Positions 1-7,709 of a stretch of 16,480 nucleotides of DNA are shown here, in pieces (position 1 is the first letter of the stretch; every line of letters starts with the position of its first letter). The translations under genes and the position numbers were made by a program. The notes under the pieces are model-generated. The model worked only from the letters and a program-made list of their open reading frames with translations. It made no database searches and had not been told where the DNA came from. The stretch spans positions 1 through 16,480 of the forward strand of contig JAUWLI010000024.1 of NCBI GenBank assembly GCA_030613765.1, given 5' to 3'. This DNA is from Phycisphaerae bacterium (lineage in GTDB: Bacteria > Planctomycetota > Phycisphaerae > Sedimentisphaerales > SG8-4).

Positions 1-1472
1 GTGCCGAGGTCACCTGCCTCGGGACTTTCCGGGTCTTCCTCAAAGTTACGGCTATTAACGTAGTCGAGGAACACCGGATTAGCCGGATTGCTCACGTCAT
101 ACGCCATGATACCGCCTATTCGTTCAATACCGACAAACGCAATCGTATGTCCATAAATCTTGCCAACAACGACGTGCTCGGGCTCGGGGCCCTTGTCATC
201 ACTGCGGTCATCGAAGTCGGTCTCGTCATCCGTGGAGTTGAAGTAATCCGGTAATTGCTCAGCGGTGATTTGCTCGAACTGGTCACCGCTATCGAACACA
301 AGAATCCCATCAGCGTCCAGAATGGTAAAGGAACGACCACCATAAGAGTAGAGGCTCGTATAGTTGCCCTGATCATCTTTTGTTGCCGGAAATGCTTTTG
401 TAACTTTGAGGCGACCAAGATTCCCATTCTCTTGAAGCTCATCAATCTCTACGGGAGTACCAAACACATCTGAGAGATCGAGTTTAGCCACCCTCTTTTC
501 CTCGAAATCACGCGCGTCACCTTCATTAGCTATGATCAGGTATAGTTGGTCATCGACTGTAAAGCTATCGATAGCGTCCGGCAGATACATCCCAAATACC
601 GGCCAGTTCTGAATATTGATGGCATCGTCTTTATTGCTCGCATCGAGTCCGTTCCCCTCCACGCTGTGGTCTTTATAGCCGACTGCAAAAATATCAACAA
701 CCTCTGCCTTGACAACATCTATCTTTGCGATCGCGTTGTTTTCCTGCATCGTAACGTAAGCAAATCTGTTGCCATTGCTGAGCGTGATGTACTCGGGCTC
801 CAGGTCCTGGGCAACTGTGGCTCCGGGACCATAGATACGTACACCTTTATCAAGAAGCTCCTGTTTCTTGTCGTTGAATTCCTCGAATCCTACTTCAACC
901 ACCGTAGCATTCTCAACCTTCTGTTGCAATGGTTTGCCTGTACCGAGCGTAATAATAGAGACCGAGCCATTCGGATCGACAAATTCGCCACCTTCAGGCT
1001 CGTACTCGGTATTAGTGGGCTCACCCTCGTTTGCGACCAGGACCTTTCGTCCGTCTTTGGTCCATATAAGCATATCGGGCAGCGGGCCGACTACTATCGA
1101 ACCCAAAAGCTCTCCATCAAGAGTATAAAATTCGACAGTCCCGCGGTCGGTTGTCTCCTCACCCGCTATAGCAACGGCAATCAATTCACGGTATGGATGG
1201 ACACCCACACTCAGTGGTGCTCCATCCAAAGGAATTTTAAACAGCAGTTGTGGATTGTTCACCTCCTGAATACTTACCACGTCGATCGTCTCATCGCCGG
1301 CGTTGGTAATACAAAGACGCTTCGATGCCGCATGGTAGTCGATGATCTGAGCACCCTTATCGTCAAAGAGACCCGTCGAATACGTCCCTACTGGCTCAAG
1401 CCAAAGTTCCAGCGCCAAAGCCTGACCGGCCAGCAAACTAGTGACTACTAAACAGAAAATTAAATTCCTCAT
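1..1472 (-). CDS. Secreted choice-of-anchor I family protein (3' end outside window)
   Basis: Direct translation of the minus strand from the ATG at 1472 gives 490 codons with no stop, so the C-terminus lies beyond position 1. Residues 1-20 are a signal peptide (hydrophobic LIFCLVVTSLLAG, cleavage after QALA). The rest is a beta-propeller-like chain matching choice-of-anchor I proteins: WTKDGRKVLVANEGEPT near 137-153, YLIIANEGDARDF near 311-323, GRSFTILDADG near 379-389, and KGPEPEHVVVGKIYGHTIAF with ERIGGIMAYDVSNP near 427-463. Family members are cell-surface or secreted proteins of unproven function, often misnamed alkaline phosphatase. Start choice: GGAG sits 8 nt before the ATG at 1472; an in-frame ATG at 1478 is only 2 nt from GGAG and therefore less likely. 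The missing part should hold the rest of the domain and perhaps a sorting tail. Family call is secure; biochemical role unknown. Confidence 0.85.
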   Translation of the reverse strand, partial: MRNLIFCLVVTSLLAGQALALELWLEPVGTYSTGLFDDKGAQIIDYHAASKRLCITNAGDETIDVVSIQEVNNPQLLFKIPLDGAPLSVGVHPYRELIAVAIAGEETTDRGTVEFYTLDGELLGSIVVGPLPDMLIWTKDGRKVLVANEGEPTNTEYEPEGGEFVDPNGSVSIITLGTGKPLQQKVENATVVEVGFEEFNDKKQELLDKGVRIYGPGATVAQDLEPEYITLSNGNRFAYVTMQENNAIAKIDVVKAEVVDIFAVGYKDHSVEGNGLDASNKDDAINIQNWPVFGMYLPDAIDSFTVDDQLYLIIANEGDARDFEEKRVAKLDLSDVFGTPVEIDELQENGNLGRLKVTKAFPATKDDQGNYTSLYSYGGRSFTILDADGILVFDSGDQFEQITAEQLPDYFNSTDDETDFDDRSDDKGPEPEHVVVGKIYGHTIAFVGIERIGGIMAYDVSNPANPVFLDYVNSRNFEEDPESPEAGDLG

Positions 1473-1965
1473 GACCATTTCTCCTTCCTTCTTAAAAAAA
1501 TAATTACCAGAAACTATCATAATTTATTTCATTAACCCTAAAAAACTACCGCCTCTTTTGTATAAGTCTATACCTCCTTCCGTTCGACCGCTTCTCGCAG
1601 CAGAAAACCGACTGTGAGTGTCTATAGCTTTGTCACGCGGCCGCAACAAACTAACATTTTACTGTTCAGCCTCCTGCTACGTTTAGGACGATTAGAGTAC
1701 CGCCTTTTTTTGGGGGAAAGCCTTAAAGAAAACAGGAGAGGCTTCCACCGCGCTCCGTCAAATCTTAAACTATATAAACTATTCGGAAAAGTCAAGCCGG
1801 TTCTCCATTTTTCTCCCATTTTTTCCGTTTTACACAGAATTATGGGTAAGTGAACGGTATTGAACGGATCCAAAGCCAATATTAACACCGTCGGCCTTTT
1901 TATTGCGAAAAAGTGTGATAAACACAGGTAAGATTCAGGCTGACCGCCATGAAATTGTCGACAGT
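1473..1965. other. Intergenic region without a recognisable gene
   Basis: About 490 bp between the GH130 stop and the start of the choice-of-anchor gene, both on the minus strand. Short frames here (for example 1614-1853 plus, 1622-1888 minus) have no recognisable domain or convincing ribosome site. The 5' leader of the choice-of-anchor gene must lie here, including its Shine-Dalgarno AAGGAG at about 1481-1486. No clear -35/-10 pair stands out. A weak TGTG/CACA stem followed by T5 (minus strand, about 1910-1926) is too short to call a GH130 terminator. Confidence 0.5.
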
Positions 1966-2925
1966 TTATTCATTCACTTCCGGACAGGACATAATATAGT
2001 CGCGGATATCGCTTAGATTAGCTGTTGCGACGGCGACGACACAATCGGCAGCACCATAATAGAGATGGAGCTGGTCGGTTTCCTTATGAACAACAGCACC
2101 GGTGGGGAATACAACATCATCAGCATCACCGACACGTTCGTAAGTAGTCTGCGGACCCAGGACCCATTCATTACCTCGACGCAACACCCTCCATGGCTCC
2201 TCCAAATCCAGAAGGGCCAGGCCGACGCGGTATATTGAGCCGGATGCTGTTATGCGTACACCGTGATAGAATAAAAGCCAACCTTCCGGAGTCTCTATGG
2301 GTTGACAAGCAAGACCTACTCTATGCCCGTCCCAATAAGCATGACGAGTTCTAATCAGTAATCGGTGATCACCCCAATGTTTCAAATCTGGTGAAAAGCT
2401 GATCCACATGTGAGCCTCACCTCGAACGATGGGGCGGTGAATCAGTGCGAATCGTCCCCTGAATCTGCGAGGAAAAAGGCAGGCATCTTTGTCCTCCGGA
2501 GGCAAAAGTGAACCCAGACGCGCAAAAGTACTGAAGTTTTTAGTAATTGCCAGTGAAACTACCGGACCACCTTCACTAAATGAGACATATGTAATGGCGA
2601 ATTGCTTCTGCTCCTCGAGCCAGATAATTCGAGGATCTTCAAGACCGAACTTTTCCTCACGAGAATTTTGATCAGCTTCAAGGGTTGGCCCGGAATCGAT
2701 TTCCCAGTTCGTGAATCCATCAGAACTGCGTGCAACCGTCAAATGTGAAAAGCCACGCATGTCCTCGACGCGAACCAAAAGAAGGGTCTCCGTGTTCAAC
2801 TTGACCGCTGCAGGATTAAAGACCGCATTTATTGGGTAGGGCCAATCTTGTCGTGTTAATATCGGATTATCCTCATACCTCTTAAAGAGATTGAGTGCTT
2901 TTTCCTGTTGTAAAAACTTGCTCAT
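1966..2925 (-). CDS. Glycoside hydrolase family 130 protein (beta-mannoside phosphorylase or hydrolase)
   Basis: 319 aa, no signal peptide, so probably cytoplasmic. Family GH130 five-bladed propeller signatures are visible in order: NPIL at 20-23, FNPAAVK at 36-42, GLEDPRI at 94-100, KDACLFPRR at 146-154, IHRP at 162-165, GWLLFYHGV at 215-223, YRVGLALLDL at 232-241, VVFPTGAV at 271-278 and LYYGAAD at 288-294. In this family the Asp of the EDPR motif (D97 here) is the proposed proton donor. Characterised members cleave beta-1,4-mannosyl-glucose, mannooligosaccharides or N-glycan mannose by phosphorolysis; some subgroups are hydrolases, and I cannot assign the subgroup. Start ATG 2925 follows a weak AGGG. 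The neighbours do not form an evident mannan-use locus, so the substrate is open. An inverted repeat upstream (2968-2994) may be an operator. Confidence 0.88.
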   Translation of the reverse strand: MSKFLQQEKALNLFKRYEDNPILTRQDWPYPINAVFNPAAVKLNTETLLLVRVEDMRGFSHLTVARSSDGFTNWEIDSGPTLEADQNSREEKFGLEDPRIIWLEEQKQFAITYVSFSEGGPVVSLAITKNFSTFARLGSLLPPEDKDACLFPRRFRGRFALIHRPIVRGEAHMWISFSPDLKHWGDHRLLIRTRHAYWDGHRVGLACQPIETPEGWLLFYHGVRITASGSIYRVGLALLDLEEPWRVLRRGNEWVLGPQTTYERVGDADDVVFPTGAVVHKETDQLHLYYGAADCVVAVATANLSDIRDYIMSCPEVNE

Positions 2926-2967
2926 TGTTTCAGCCCTAAAATAGCAAGGTCATAAGCATCACATAAA

Positions 2968-2994
2968 TGCAAAAGCACCATTTGTTCTTTTGCA
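2968..2994. promoter_or_regulatory. Inverted repeat upstream of the GH130 gene, possible operator
   Basis: TGCAAAAG (2968-2975) and CTTTTGCA (2987-2994) form a perfect 8-bp inverted repeat around an 11-nt spacer. It lies 43 nt before the GH130 start codon. There is no T-run after it on either strand that would make it a terminator. The spacing suits a dimeric regulator half-site pair, or a hairpin in the leader; function is inferred only from position and symmetry. Confidence 0.4.
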
Positions 2995-3115
2995 CCCGTG
3001 CTCTTTGGCTATTATCTAATTTTAATCGGTAAAATAAACATTTAAATGTAAATCAAAGTACGAATTTTTATCTTATATTCTGTCTATATCGCGTATTCAG
3101 CGACAAATCACGAGG

Positions 3116-5266
3116 CTATGCTTTTACCAGCTGTGTCTCGTATAAACTTTGATACAATGGGCAGGTTCGTATCAGTTCATCGTGCTGACCCTGAGCGATA
3201 ATTCGCCCACCATTCATTACTACTATCACATCTGCGCTAATAACCGTACTGAATCTGTGGGCGATTATAAAACTCGTTCTGTCCTGCATAATCTTTTCGA
3301 TGGCCCTGTGAATTTTGGCTTCGCTGTCGGCATCAATATGACTTGTGGCCTCATCGAAAATCAGAATTGCCGGATTCTTCATAATCGCCCTGGCGATCAC
3401 GATTCTCTGCAATTGACCGCCGCTAAGGCCGGCACCATGTTCTCCTATCACCGTATCGTAGCCATCCGGCAGCGGAGATATAAATTCATCGGCAAATGCA
3501 CCTTTTGCAGCAGAAACCACTTCTTCTCTGGTTGAACCAGGCCTGCCATACGCAATATTGGCTGCTATAGTATCATTAAATGTAACCACATTCTGCGTGA
3601 CCAATCCAATCTGGCTTCGCAAACTGAACAGTGTTGCTTCGCGAATATTCTTGCCGTCGATCAGGATATGACCACTGTCGGGGTCATAAAACCTCGGCAT
3701 CAAGTTCGCAAGTGTTGTTTTGCCTGAGCCGTTTGGCCCTACGATAGCAACATTATGCCCCGCCGGCACAGAAAGATTAACTTCCTTCAAGGCTGGCGTC
3801 TCCGCCTGAGGATAGGTAAATACAACATCTATGAATTCGATTTTTTCTTTCAAAGGTGCAAGCTCAAAAGCGTCCGGCACTTCCACTTCCGGTTGCTGGT
3901 CGAGGACCGAATACACACGTTCTGCAGCAGCATTAGCCTGCTGGACCTTGTTCCACACACCGCTTGTTTTTCTGAAGGATTCCGCTGTAGCCCCCAGCGC
4001 AATTAGCAATGCAAAGAAATCACTCGGCTGCATCTTGTTTTCATAAACCCATTGTGCCCCCAATACCAGGCCGACAGAGCCGGCTATCATACCAAGCGTT
4101 TCCAAAATGGGTCCTGCAATCGAAGCCAGCTTTGCAATTCTAAACTGCTGTCTGAGCAGCTTGCGACTAATTGTCGTAAAATTACGCCTTTCGTACGATT
4201 GGCAGTTATAGACCTTCACAACCTTTATAGCACTTATAACATCCTGGAGTTTGCCGAGCATCTTTCCCCAACTAAGTAGAGTTCTTTTGGTTGCACGCTT
4301 TATTTTTCTGCCGATTTGGCTAAGTGCGTATAACGCCAGTGGTGCACCACACAGGAATATCAGGGTCAGTTTATAATCAATAAACATTGCAATCCCTATC
4401 ATTCCGACGGCCTTGAGCGGCTCACGAAGTGCCTTGCCGAAGATAATTTTTATGCCGCTTCCTATAAGGGTGGTATCCCGTATCAATCTGCTGACGGTAT
4501 CACTGGTACCTTTATCGGTGAAAAAGCCGGCTGGAATATCCATCGAATGAGCAAACATATCCTCACGCAAATGAGCTAATGATGTGTCCACAACTTTCTG
4601 AGCGGTATAGTCCTGGTAGAACCTGGCTGTGCAGCGAATCGCTGTAACCACTGCCATCATCAGTATGATAAAAATAACCGCTTTTTTGGCATTTGCTCTG
4701 CTCTGTTCTCGGGGCACGAAGCCTATTGCCTGCTGGATAAAATCGGCATAGAAGGGTTTCGGTCCTGTAGCTATTTTCAGTTCCTTGCTCTCCATCCGTC
4801 CATCGGCGTTAAGCCTCTTAAAGAGAATCGAAAGCTCGGTATTACTCTCTGCAGTAGCAAGTTTCTCCAGCAATTTCGCTGAAGATACCTTACCAGCAGC
4901 GTCTGTAGCAGAGGATGTACTTAGCACACCGACAATCACGTCGTCTTGTTCCAGACCTGCGATGGCCGCCTGACTCCCCGCTTTAACAGACGTAACACGA
5001 AGATGATACACGATATCACGCTTATTAGGGTCAGACAAATCTATCTTATCCGGAACATAAAAACTAACATCGTATCTGTTCTGGGCTATAAGCCTGTCGA
5101 TCCAGCCGTGCAAGCCTTCCTCGCCCATCATTACTTTCAAAAGAGGCAGGATCGTTCCTATACTGACCGCAAAGAGCAGGCCTATCATCATCGCACTTAC
5201 TACGATGACGACCAGCCGGTGCCATTGAGGCCAAACATATTTGAATATTCGCTTGAAAGCCTTCAT
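3116..5266 (-). CDS. MsbA-like ABC exporter (permease-ATPase fusion) with PDZ-like insertion
   Basis: 716 aa half-transporter; two copies should form an inner-membrane exporter of lipids, lipid-linked sugars or drugs. A first membrane helix at about 17-42 is followed by a long extracytoplasmic loop (about 45-190). Its middle part (about 87-172) reads as a PDZ fold: LRVTSVKAGSQAAIAGLEQDDVIVGV, then a predicted helix and a closing strand. Further helices follow from about 195 to 425. The ATPase half shows A-loop Y485, Walker A GPNGSGKT at 510-517, Q-loop Q558, signature LSGGQ at 614-618, Walker B ILIFDEAT at 634-641 and H-loop H670, so it should be active. Start: ATG 5266 behind a purine-rich AAGAGAAACGAG; a longer frame from TTG 5368 would place the start upstream of the promoter at 5334-5362. 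Typical MsbA proteins are about 580 aa; the extra length is the loop. Substrate unknown. Confidence 0.9.
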   Translation of the reverse strand: MKAFKRIFKYVWPQWHRLVVIVVSAMMIGLLFAVSIGTILPLLKVMMGEEGLHGWIDRLIAQNRYDVSFYVPDKIDLSDPNKRDIVYHLRVTSVKAGSQAAIAGLEQDDVIVGVLSTSSATDAAGKVSSAKLLEKLATAESNTELSILFKRLNADGRMESKELKIATGPKPFYADFIQQAIGFVPREQSRANAKKAVIFIILMMAVVTAIRCTARFYQDYTAQKVVDTSLAHLREDMFAHSMDIPAGFFTDKGTSDTVSRLIRDTTLIGSGIKIIFGKALREPLKAVGMIGIAMFIDYKLTLIFLCGAPLALYALSQIGRKIKRATKRTLLSWGKMLGKLQDVISAIKVVKVYNCQSYERRNFTTISRKLLRQQFRIAKLASIAGPILETLGMIAGSVGLVLGAQWVYENKMQPSDFFALLIALGATAESFRKTSGVWNKVQQANAAAERVYSVLDQQPEVEVPDAFELAPLKEKIEFIDVVFTYPQAETPALKEVNLSVPAGHNVAIVGPNGSGKTTLANLMPRFYDPDSGHILIDGKNIREATLFSLRSQIGLVTQNVVTFNDTIAANIAYGRPGSTREEVVSAAKGAFADEFISPLPDGYDTVIGEHGAGLSGGQLQRIVIARAIMKNPAILIFDEATSHIDADSEAKIHRAIEKIMQDRTSFIIAHRFSTVISADVIVVMNGGRIIAQGQHDELIRTCPLYQSLYETQLVKA

Positions 5267-5333
5267 TGCTCGTTTCTCTTTTCTTGTATCTCGTTTTTTG
5301 CTGTCTCTAAGCTCCACGAGATACGGCCCGAAA

Positions 5334-5362
5334 ACAATAGCAAACTCAGGACTGCCAGTCAA
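5334..5362 (-). promoter_or_regulatory. Candidate sigma-70-type promoter of the ABC exporter
   Basis: On the minus strand TTGACT (5357-5362), a 17-bp spacer and TATTGT (5334-5339). Transcription would start near 5327, about 60 nt before the ATG at 5266. The -35 box lies inside one arm of an inverted repeat (5356-5383). Confidence 0.6.
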
Positions 5363-5383
5363 GTACAAAGACTTTCTTGACTG
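5356..5383. repeat. Inverted repeat joining two divergent -35 boxes
   Basis: CAGTCAAG (5356-5363) and CTTGACTG (5376-5383), perfect 8-bp arms around a 12-nt spacer. Each arm contains the TTGACT box of one of the two outward-facing promoters, so the symmetry may simply reflect two identical -35 boxes or may also be a binding site for a regulator of both genes. Confidence 0.6.
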
Positions 5384-5405
5384 AAAAAGGCTTTTTTGCT
5401 ATATC
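5377..5405 (+). promoter_or_regulatory. Candidate sigma-70-type promoter of the MBL-fold hydrolase
   Basis: TTGACT (5377-5382), 17-bp spacer, TATATC (5400-5405). Start of transcription is expected near 5412, leaving a leader of about 18 nt that just holds the AGGA ribosome site at 5417-5420. Confidence 0.6.
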
Positions 5406-5429
5406 TTTGCTCTTTTAGGAAGCTATCGA

Positions 5430-6059
5430 ATGAAAATAGACCATTTAGTCTTGGGTGCGTTTGAAACTAACTGCTACATCCTTCGTGGCGCCGAATCTGC
5501 CAAAGACTGCCTTGTTATTGATACTGGCCTCCAGGATGACCAGCTTGTCGAGTTTCTCAAGCAGCATAAGTTAAATCCTGTGGCGGTGGTTCTAACTCAC
5601 GGCCACCCGGACCATGCTGCTGGTGTTGGCGCATTACGAAAAAGCTTTCCGGACATAAAGGTTTGTATCCATAAACTTGATGCAGAAATGCTAACGGGCC
5701 AACAGAGCAATTTCGGCCTTTTGATGGGCGGAGCATCCGACACCAGGCCGGCAGATTTACTTCTTGAAGAGGAAGGTGTAATTGAGCAAGCTGATATAAA
5801 GCTGCACGTCCTCCATACCCCGGGCCATACATCCGGCGGTATCTGCCTGTATTCGGAGGAAGAAGGGATTGTTTTTACTGATGACACATTGTTTGCCGAC
5901 TCCGTCGGACGGACCGATTTAGGCGGCAATATGCCCCAGCTAATAAAGAGCATAAGGGAAAAGCTTTTTACACTGCCCGATGACACTAAAGTCTATCCCG
6001 GCCACGGCCCGGAAACTACAATAGCACAAGAAAAAGCACACAACCAGTTCCTGAAATAG
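5430..6059 (+). CDS. MBL-fold metallo-hydrolase, glyoxalase II-like (YcbL type)
   Basis: 209 aa, cytoplasmic. The metal-binding set of the metallo-beta-lactamase fold is complete: H57-x-H59-x-D61-H62 (THGHPDHAAG), H133 in TPGHTSGG, D152 in FTDDTLF, and H192 in YPGHGPET. The GRTDLGG stretch at 160-166 is typical of the short glyoxalase II-like or YcbL subgroup, which lacks the C-terminal glutathione-binding domain of true GloB. It probably hydrolyses a thioester such as S-lactoylglutathione or a related metabolite; the real substrate cannot be told from sequence. The usual TGDTLF motif reads TDDTLF here (D151), a small deviation. Start ATG 5430 has AGGA 9 nt upstream. It shares a divergent promoter region with the ABC exporter and ends 6 bp from the convergent GLUG gene. 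Confidence 0.88.
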   Translation: MKIDHLVLGAFETNCYILRGAESAKDCLVIDTGLQDDQLVEFLKQHKLNPVAVVLTHGHPDHAAGVGALRKSFPDIKVCIHKLDAEMLTGQQSNFGLLMGGASDTRPADLLLEEEGVIEQADIKLHVLHTPGHTSGGICLYSEEEGIVFTDDTLFADSVGRTDLGGNMPQLIKSIREKLFTLPDDTKVYPGHGPETTIAQEKAHNQFLK

Positions 6060-6065
6060 TAGCTC

Positions 6066-7475
6066 CTAAAGACCTGCCAGCCAGTTATCAGCAAAGATTC
6101 TAAGGTCCTTGATATCCACAGAACCAAGCAGGTCAAGGTCTCTACCACCGCAATCATTCGATGCAGCGCAGTTTTCCTCGGCCCACTGCCCTGCGAAAAA
6201 CGAATAATCGAAGAAATTTACACCATCGGGACAGAGAAAATCGCCTATAGGTATCTGCCATACAAATTTCGGATAATTCGTTCCCTCGCAAATATCCCAG
6301 ATATCATTGGGCCCGTTGACTATCTCGCCCACGAAATCCCAGCCGGCGTCGGTAAAAGTGCTCTTAGTCTGCATTTCAACTGTTGTTTTTCCTACTCCCC
6401 CGTCGCTATAGTCCAGGCCGCTGGTATTGACATCCCAGAATGAATCCGTGATCTCTCCAAAATTATTATAATTGTACCCAATCAATCCACCGACATCACT
6501 TGCCCCCACAACGCTGCCGGTCGAATAGGAGTTGTCGATTATGCCTGTATAATGTTCTCCCACCAGCCCGCCAACCCAACTAACTCCTGAAACGCTAACG
6601 GTCGAATAGCTATCTGTGATTGTGACAAAGCTATGCCCCGTTAAACCGCCGACATAGTCGCTGCCCGAAACGGTGCCGGTTGAATAGCTATCTGTGATTG
6701 TGCCCCAACTGGATCCCACTAAACCACCGACCTCAACTACTCCCACAGCAGAGGCATTCGAGTAGCAGTTGGAGATTGTGCCATAATGACTCCATCCGAC
6801 CAACCCGCCGACATATCGGTTTCCGGAAACAGTGCACCTTGAGCAACAGTGACTGATTGTTCCGTATTTATTGAATCCCACCAGCCCACCCACAATAAAG
6901 AATCCTGAAACACTGCCATCTTGCGAGCAACCAAAAACCGTTCCATCGATTAATAGTCCAATGAGGGAACCAGCAGCACCTTTATTCCAATCGCCATCGT
7001 AATGATACACATCGATATCAACATTACTCAGGTTCAGTTTTTTTATCTGTGCATTCTCTCCAAGAACACATCCAAAAAGTCCTACAAATTCGTTGCCAGT
7101 GAATTCATAAGTGAAATTTGAAATCGTATGGCCGTTGCCGTCGAATACACCGGTAAAAGGAGTAGTAACAAGTTGACAATCCCCAAAAGGCGGCGGTAGA
7201 CAATCATAGCGGCCTCTTCCAATGATATTGAACTCTGTTCCTGTAAAGTTGCTCAGGTCGATATCCGCCATCAGCTTGAAGTGCTTGTTCCAATCAACCT
7301 GATTTCCACTCAGCCCAATCTCATTCATCTGTTCAGGAGTGTAAATCAGATATGGGTCTTCCGGAGTCCCACTACCCCCTCCGTATTTACCTTGAGCCAC
7401 TGTTCCCAAACAGCAGATAACAAGCAATACAGCGATGTTCCCCATCAGGCCAAAAGTTTTGCTCAAATCGCACAT
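6066..7475 (-). CDS. Secreted GLUG-repeat protein with dockerin-like tail
   Basis: 469 aa. Residues 1-29 form a signal peptide (NIAVLLVICCLGTVAQG). Residues 31-120 carry the usual opening of such proteins (GTPEDPYLIYTPEQMNEIG, FKLMADIDLS, FTGVFDGNGHTISNFT). Six GLUG units of about 26 aa follow at about 196, 222, 249, 275, 301 and 328, each near YVGGLVG..YGTISNCYSTG.VSG, predicted to stack as a beta-helix. The C-terminus (about 412-469) resembles a degenerate dockerin: CPDGVNFFDYSFFAGQW and a second half DLDLLGSVDIKDLRIFADNWL. Such tails recur on planctomycete surface proteins; whether they bind cohesins is unproven. Start ATG 7475 follows AAGGAGGG. Probably an adhesin or matrix protein; no catalytic motif seen. 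Confidence 0.88.
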   Translation of the reverse strand: MCDLSKTFGLMGNIAVLLVICCLGTVAQGKYGGGSGTPEDPYLIYTPEQMNEIGLSGNQVDWNKHFKLMADIDLSNFTGTEFNIIGRGRYDCLPPPFGDCQLVTTPFTGVFDGNGHTISNFTYEFTGNEFVGLFGCVLGENAQIKKLNLSNVDIDVYHYDGDWNKGAAGSLIGLLIDGTVFGCSQDGSVSGFFIVGGLVGFNKYGTISHCCSRCTVSGNRYVGGLVGWSHYGTISNCYSNASAVGVVEVGGLVGSSWGTITDSYSTGTVSGSDYVGGLTGHSFVTITDSYSTVSVSGVSWVGGLVGEHYTGIIDNSYSTGSVVGASDVGGLIGYNYNNFGEITDSFWDVNTSGLDYSDGGVGKTTVEMQTKSTFTDAGWDFVGEIVNGPNDIWDICEGTNYPKFVWQIPIGDFLCPDGVNFFDYSFFAGQWAEENCAASNDCGGRDLDLLGSVDIKDLRIFADNWLAGL

Positions 7476-7520
7476 TTTTGCCCTCCTTGAAATAGGAAAA
7501 TCTAATACATCTCATGAATC

Positions 7521-7549
7521 AATATACTACTTATTGGAATTTCAGTCAA
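7521..7549 (-). promoter_or_regulatory. Candidate promoter of the GLUG-repeat gene
   Basis: On the minus strand TTGACT (7544-7549), 17-bp spacer, TATATT (7521-7526). Transcription would begin near 7514, about 40 nt before the ATG at 7475. The -35 box is identical to those at 5357 and 5377. Confidence 0.6.
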
Positions 7550-7621
7550 GCCTTTTCGGCCCAATAAGCACCCAAAATCGCAGTTACTGCCGGCTTCATC
7601 AAAGGAGAGTGTAACCTTTAG

Positions 7622-7650
7622 TTTACACACGGCGTATAAATAGATAAAAT
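7622..7650 (+). promoter_or_regulatory. Candidate promoter of the exported protein / ECF sigma operon
   Basis: TTTACA (7622-7627), 17-bp spacer, TAAAAT (7645-7650), with start expected near 7657, about 50 nt before the ATG at 7710. It looks like a housekeeping promoter, although the operon encodes an ECF factor that could also use a different, unrecognised site here. Confidence 0.5.
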
Positions 7651-7709
7651 AGTGTATACTTTCGGGCAGACAATGTTATTATTACGTTGAATAAGAAGGA
7701 GTTGAAACT

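Noticed and set aside
546..1451. Plus-strand 301-codon open frame
   Set aside because: It lies fully inside the choice-of-anchor I gene on the other strand, whose translation matches a known family throughout; the plus frame has no domain.
1560..1573. GTATA/TATAC inverted repeat in the leader of the choice-of-anchor gene
   Set aside because: Five-base arms in AT-rich sequence are expected by chance.
1909..1926. Terminator of the GH130 gene (TGTG/CACA stem with T5 on the minus strand)
   Set aside because: A 4-bp stem rich in A-T neighbours is too weak to call.
5267..5368. N-terminal extension of the ABC exporter from a TTG start at 5368
   Set aside because: The extension covers the promoter candidate at 5334-5362, has no ribosome site, and its sequence does not resemble an exporter N-terminus; ATG 5266 begins the typical amphipathic lead into helix 1.
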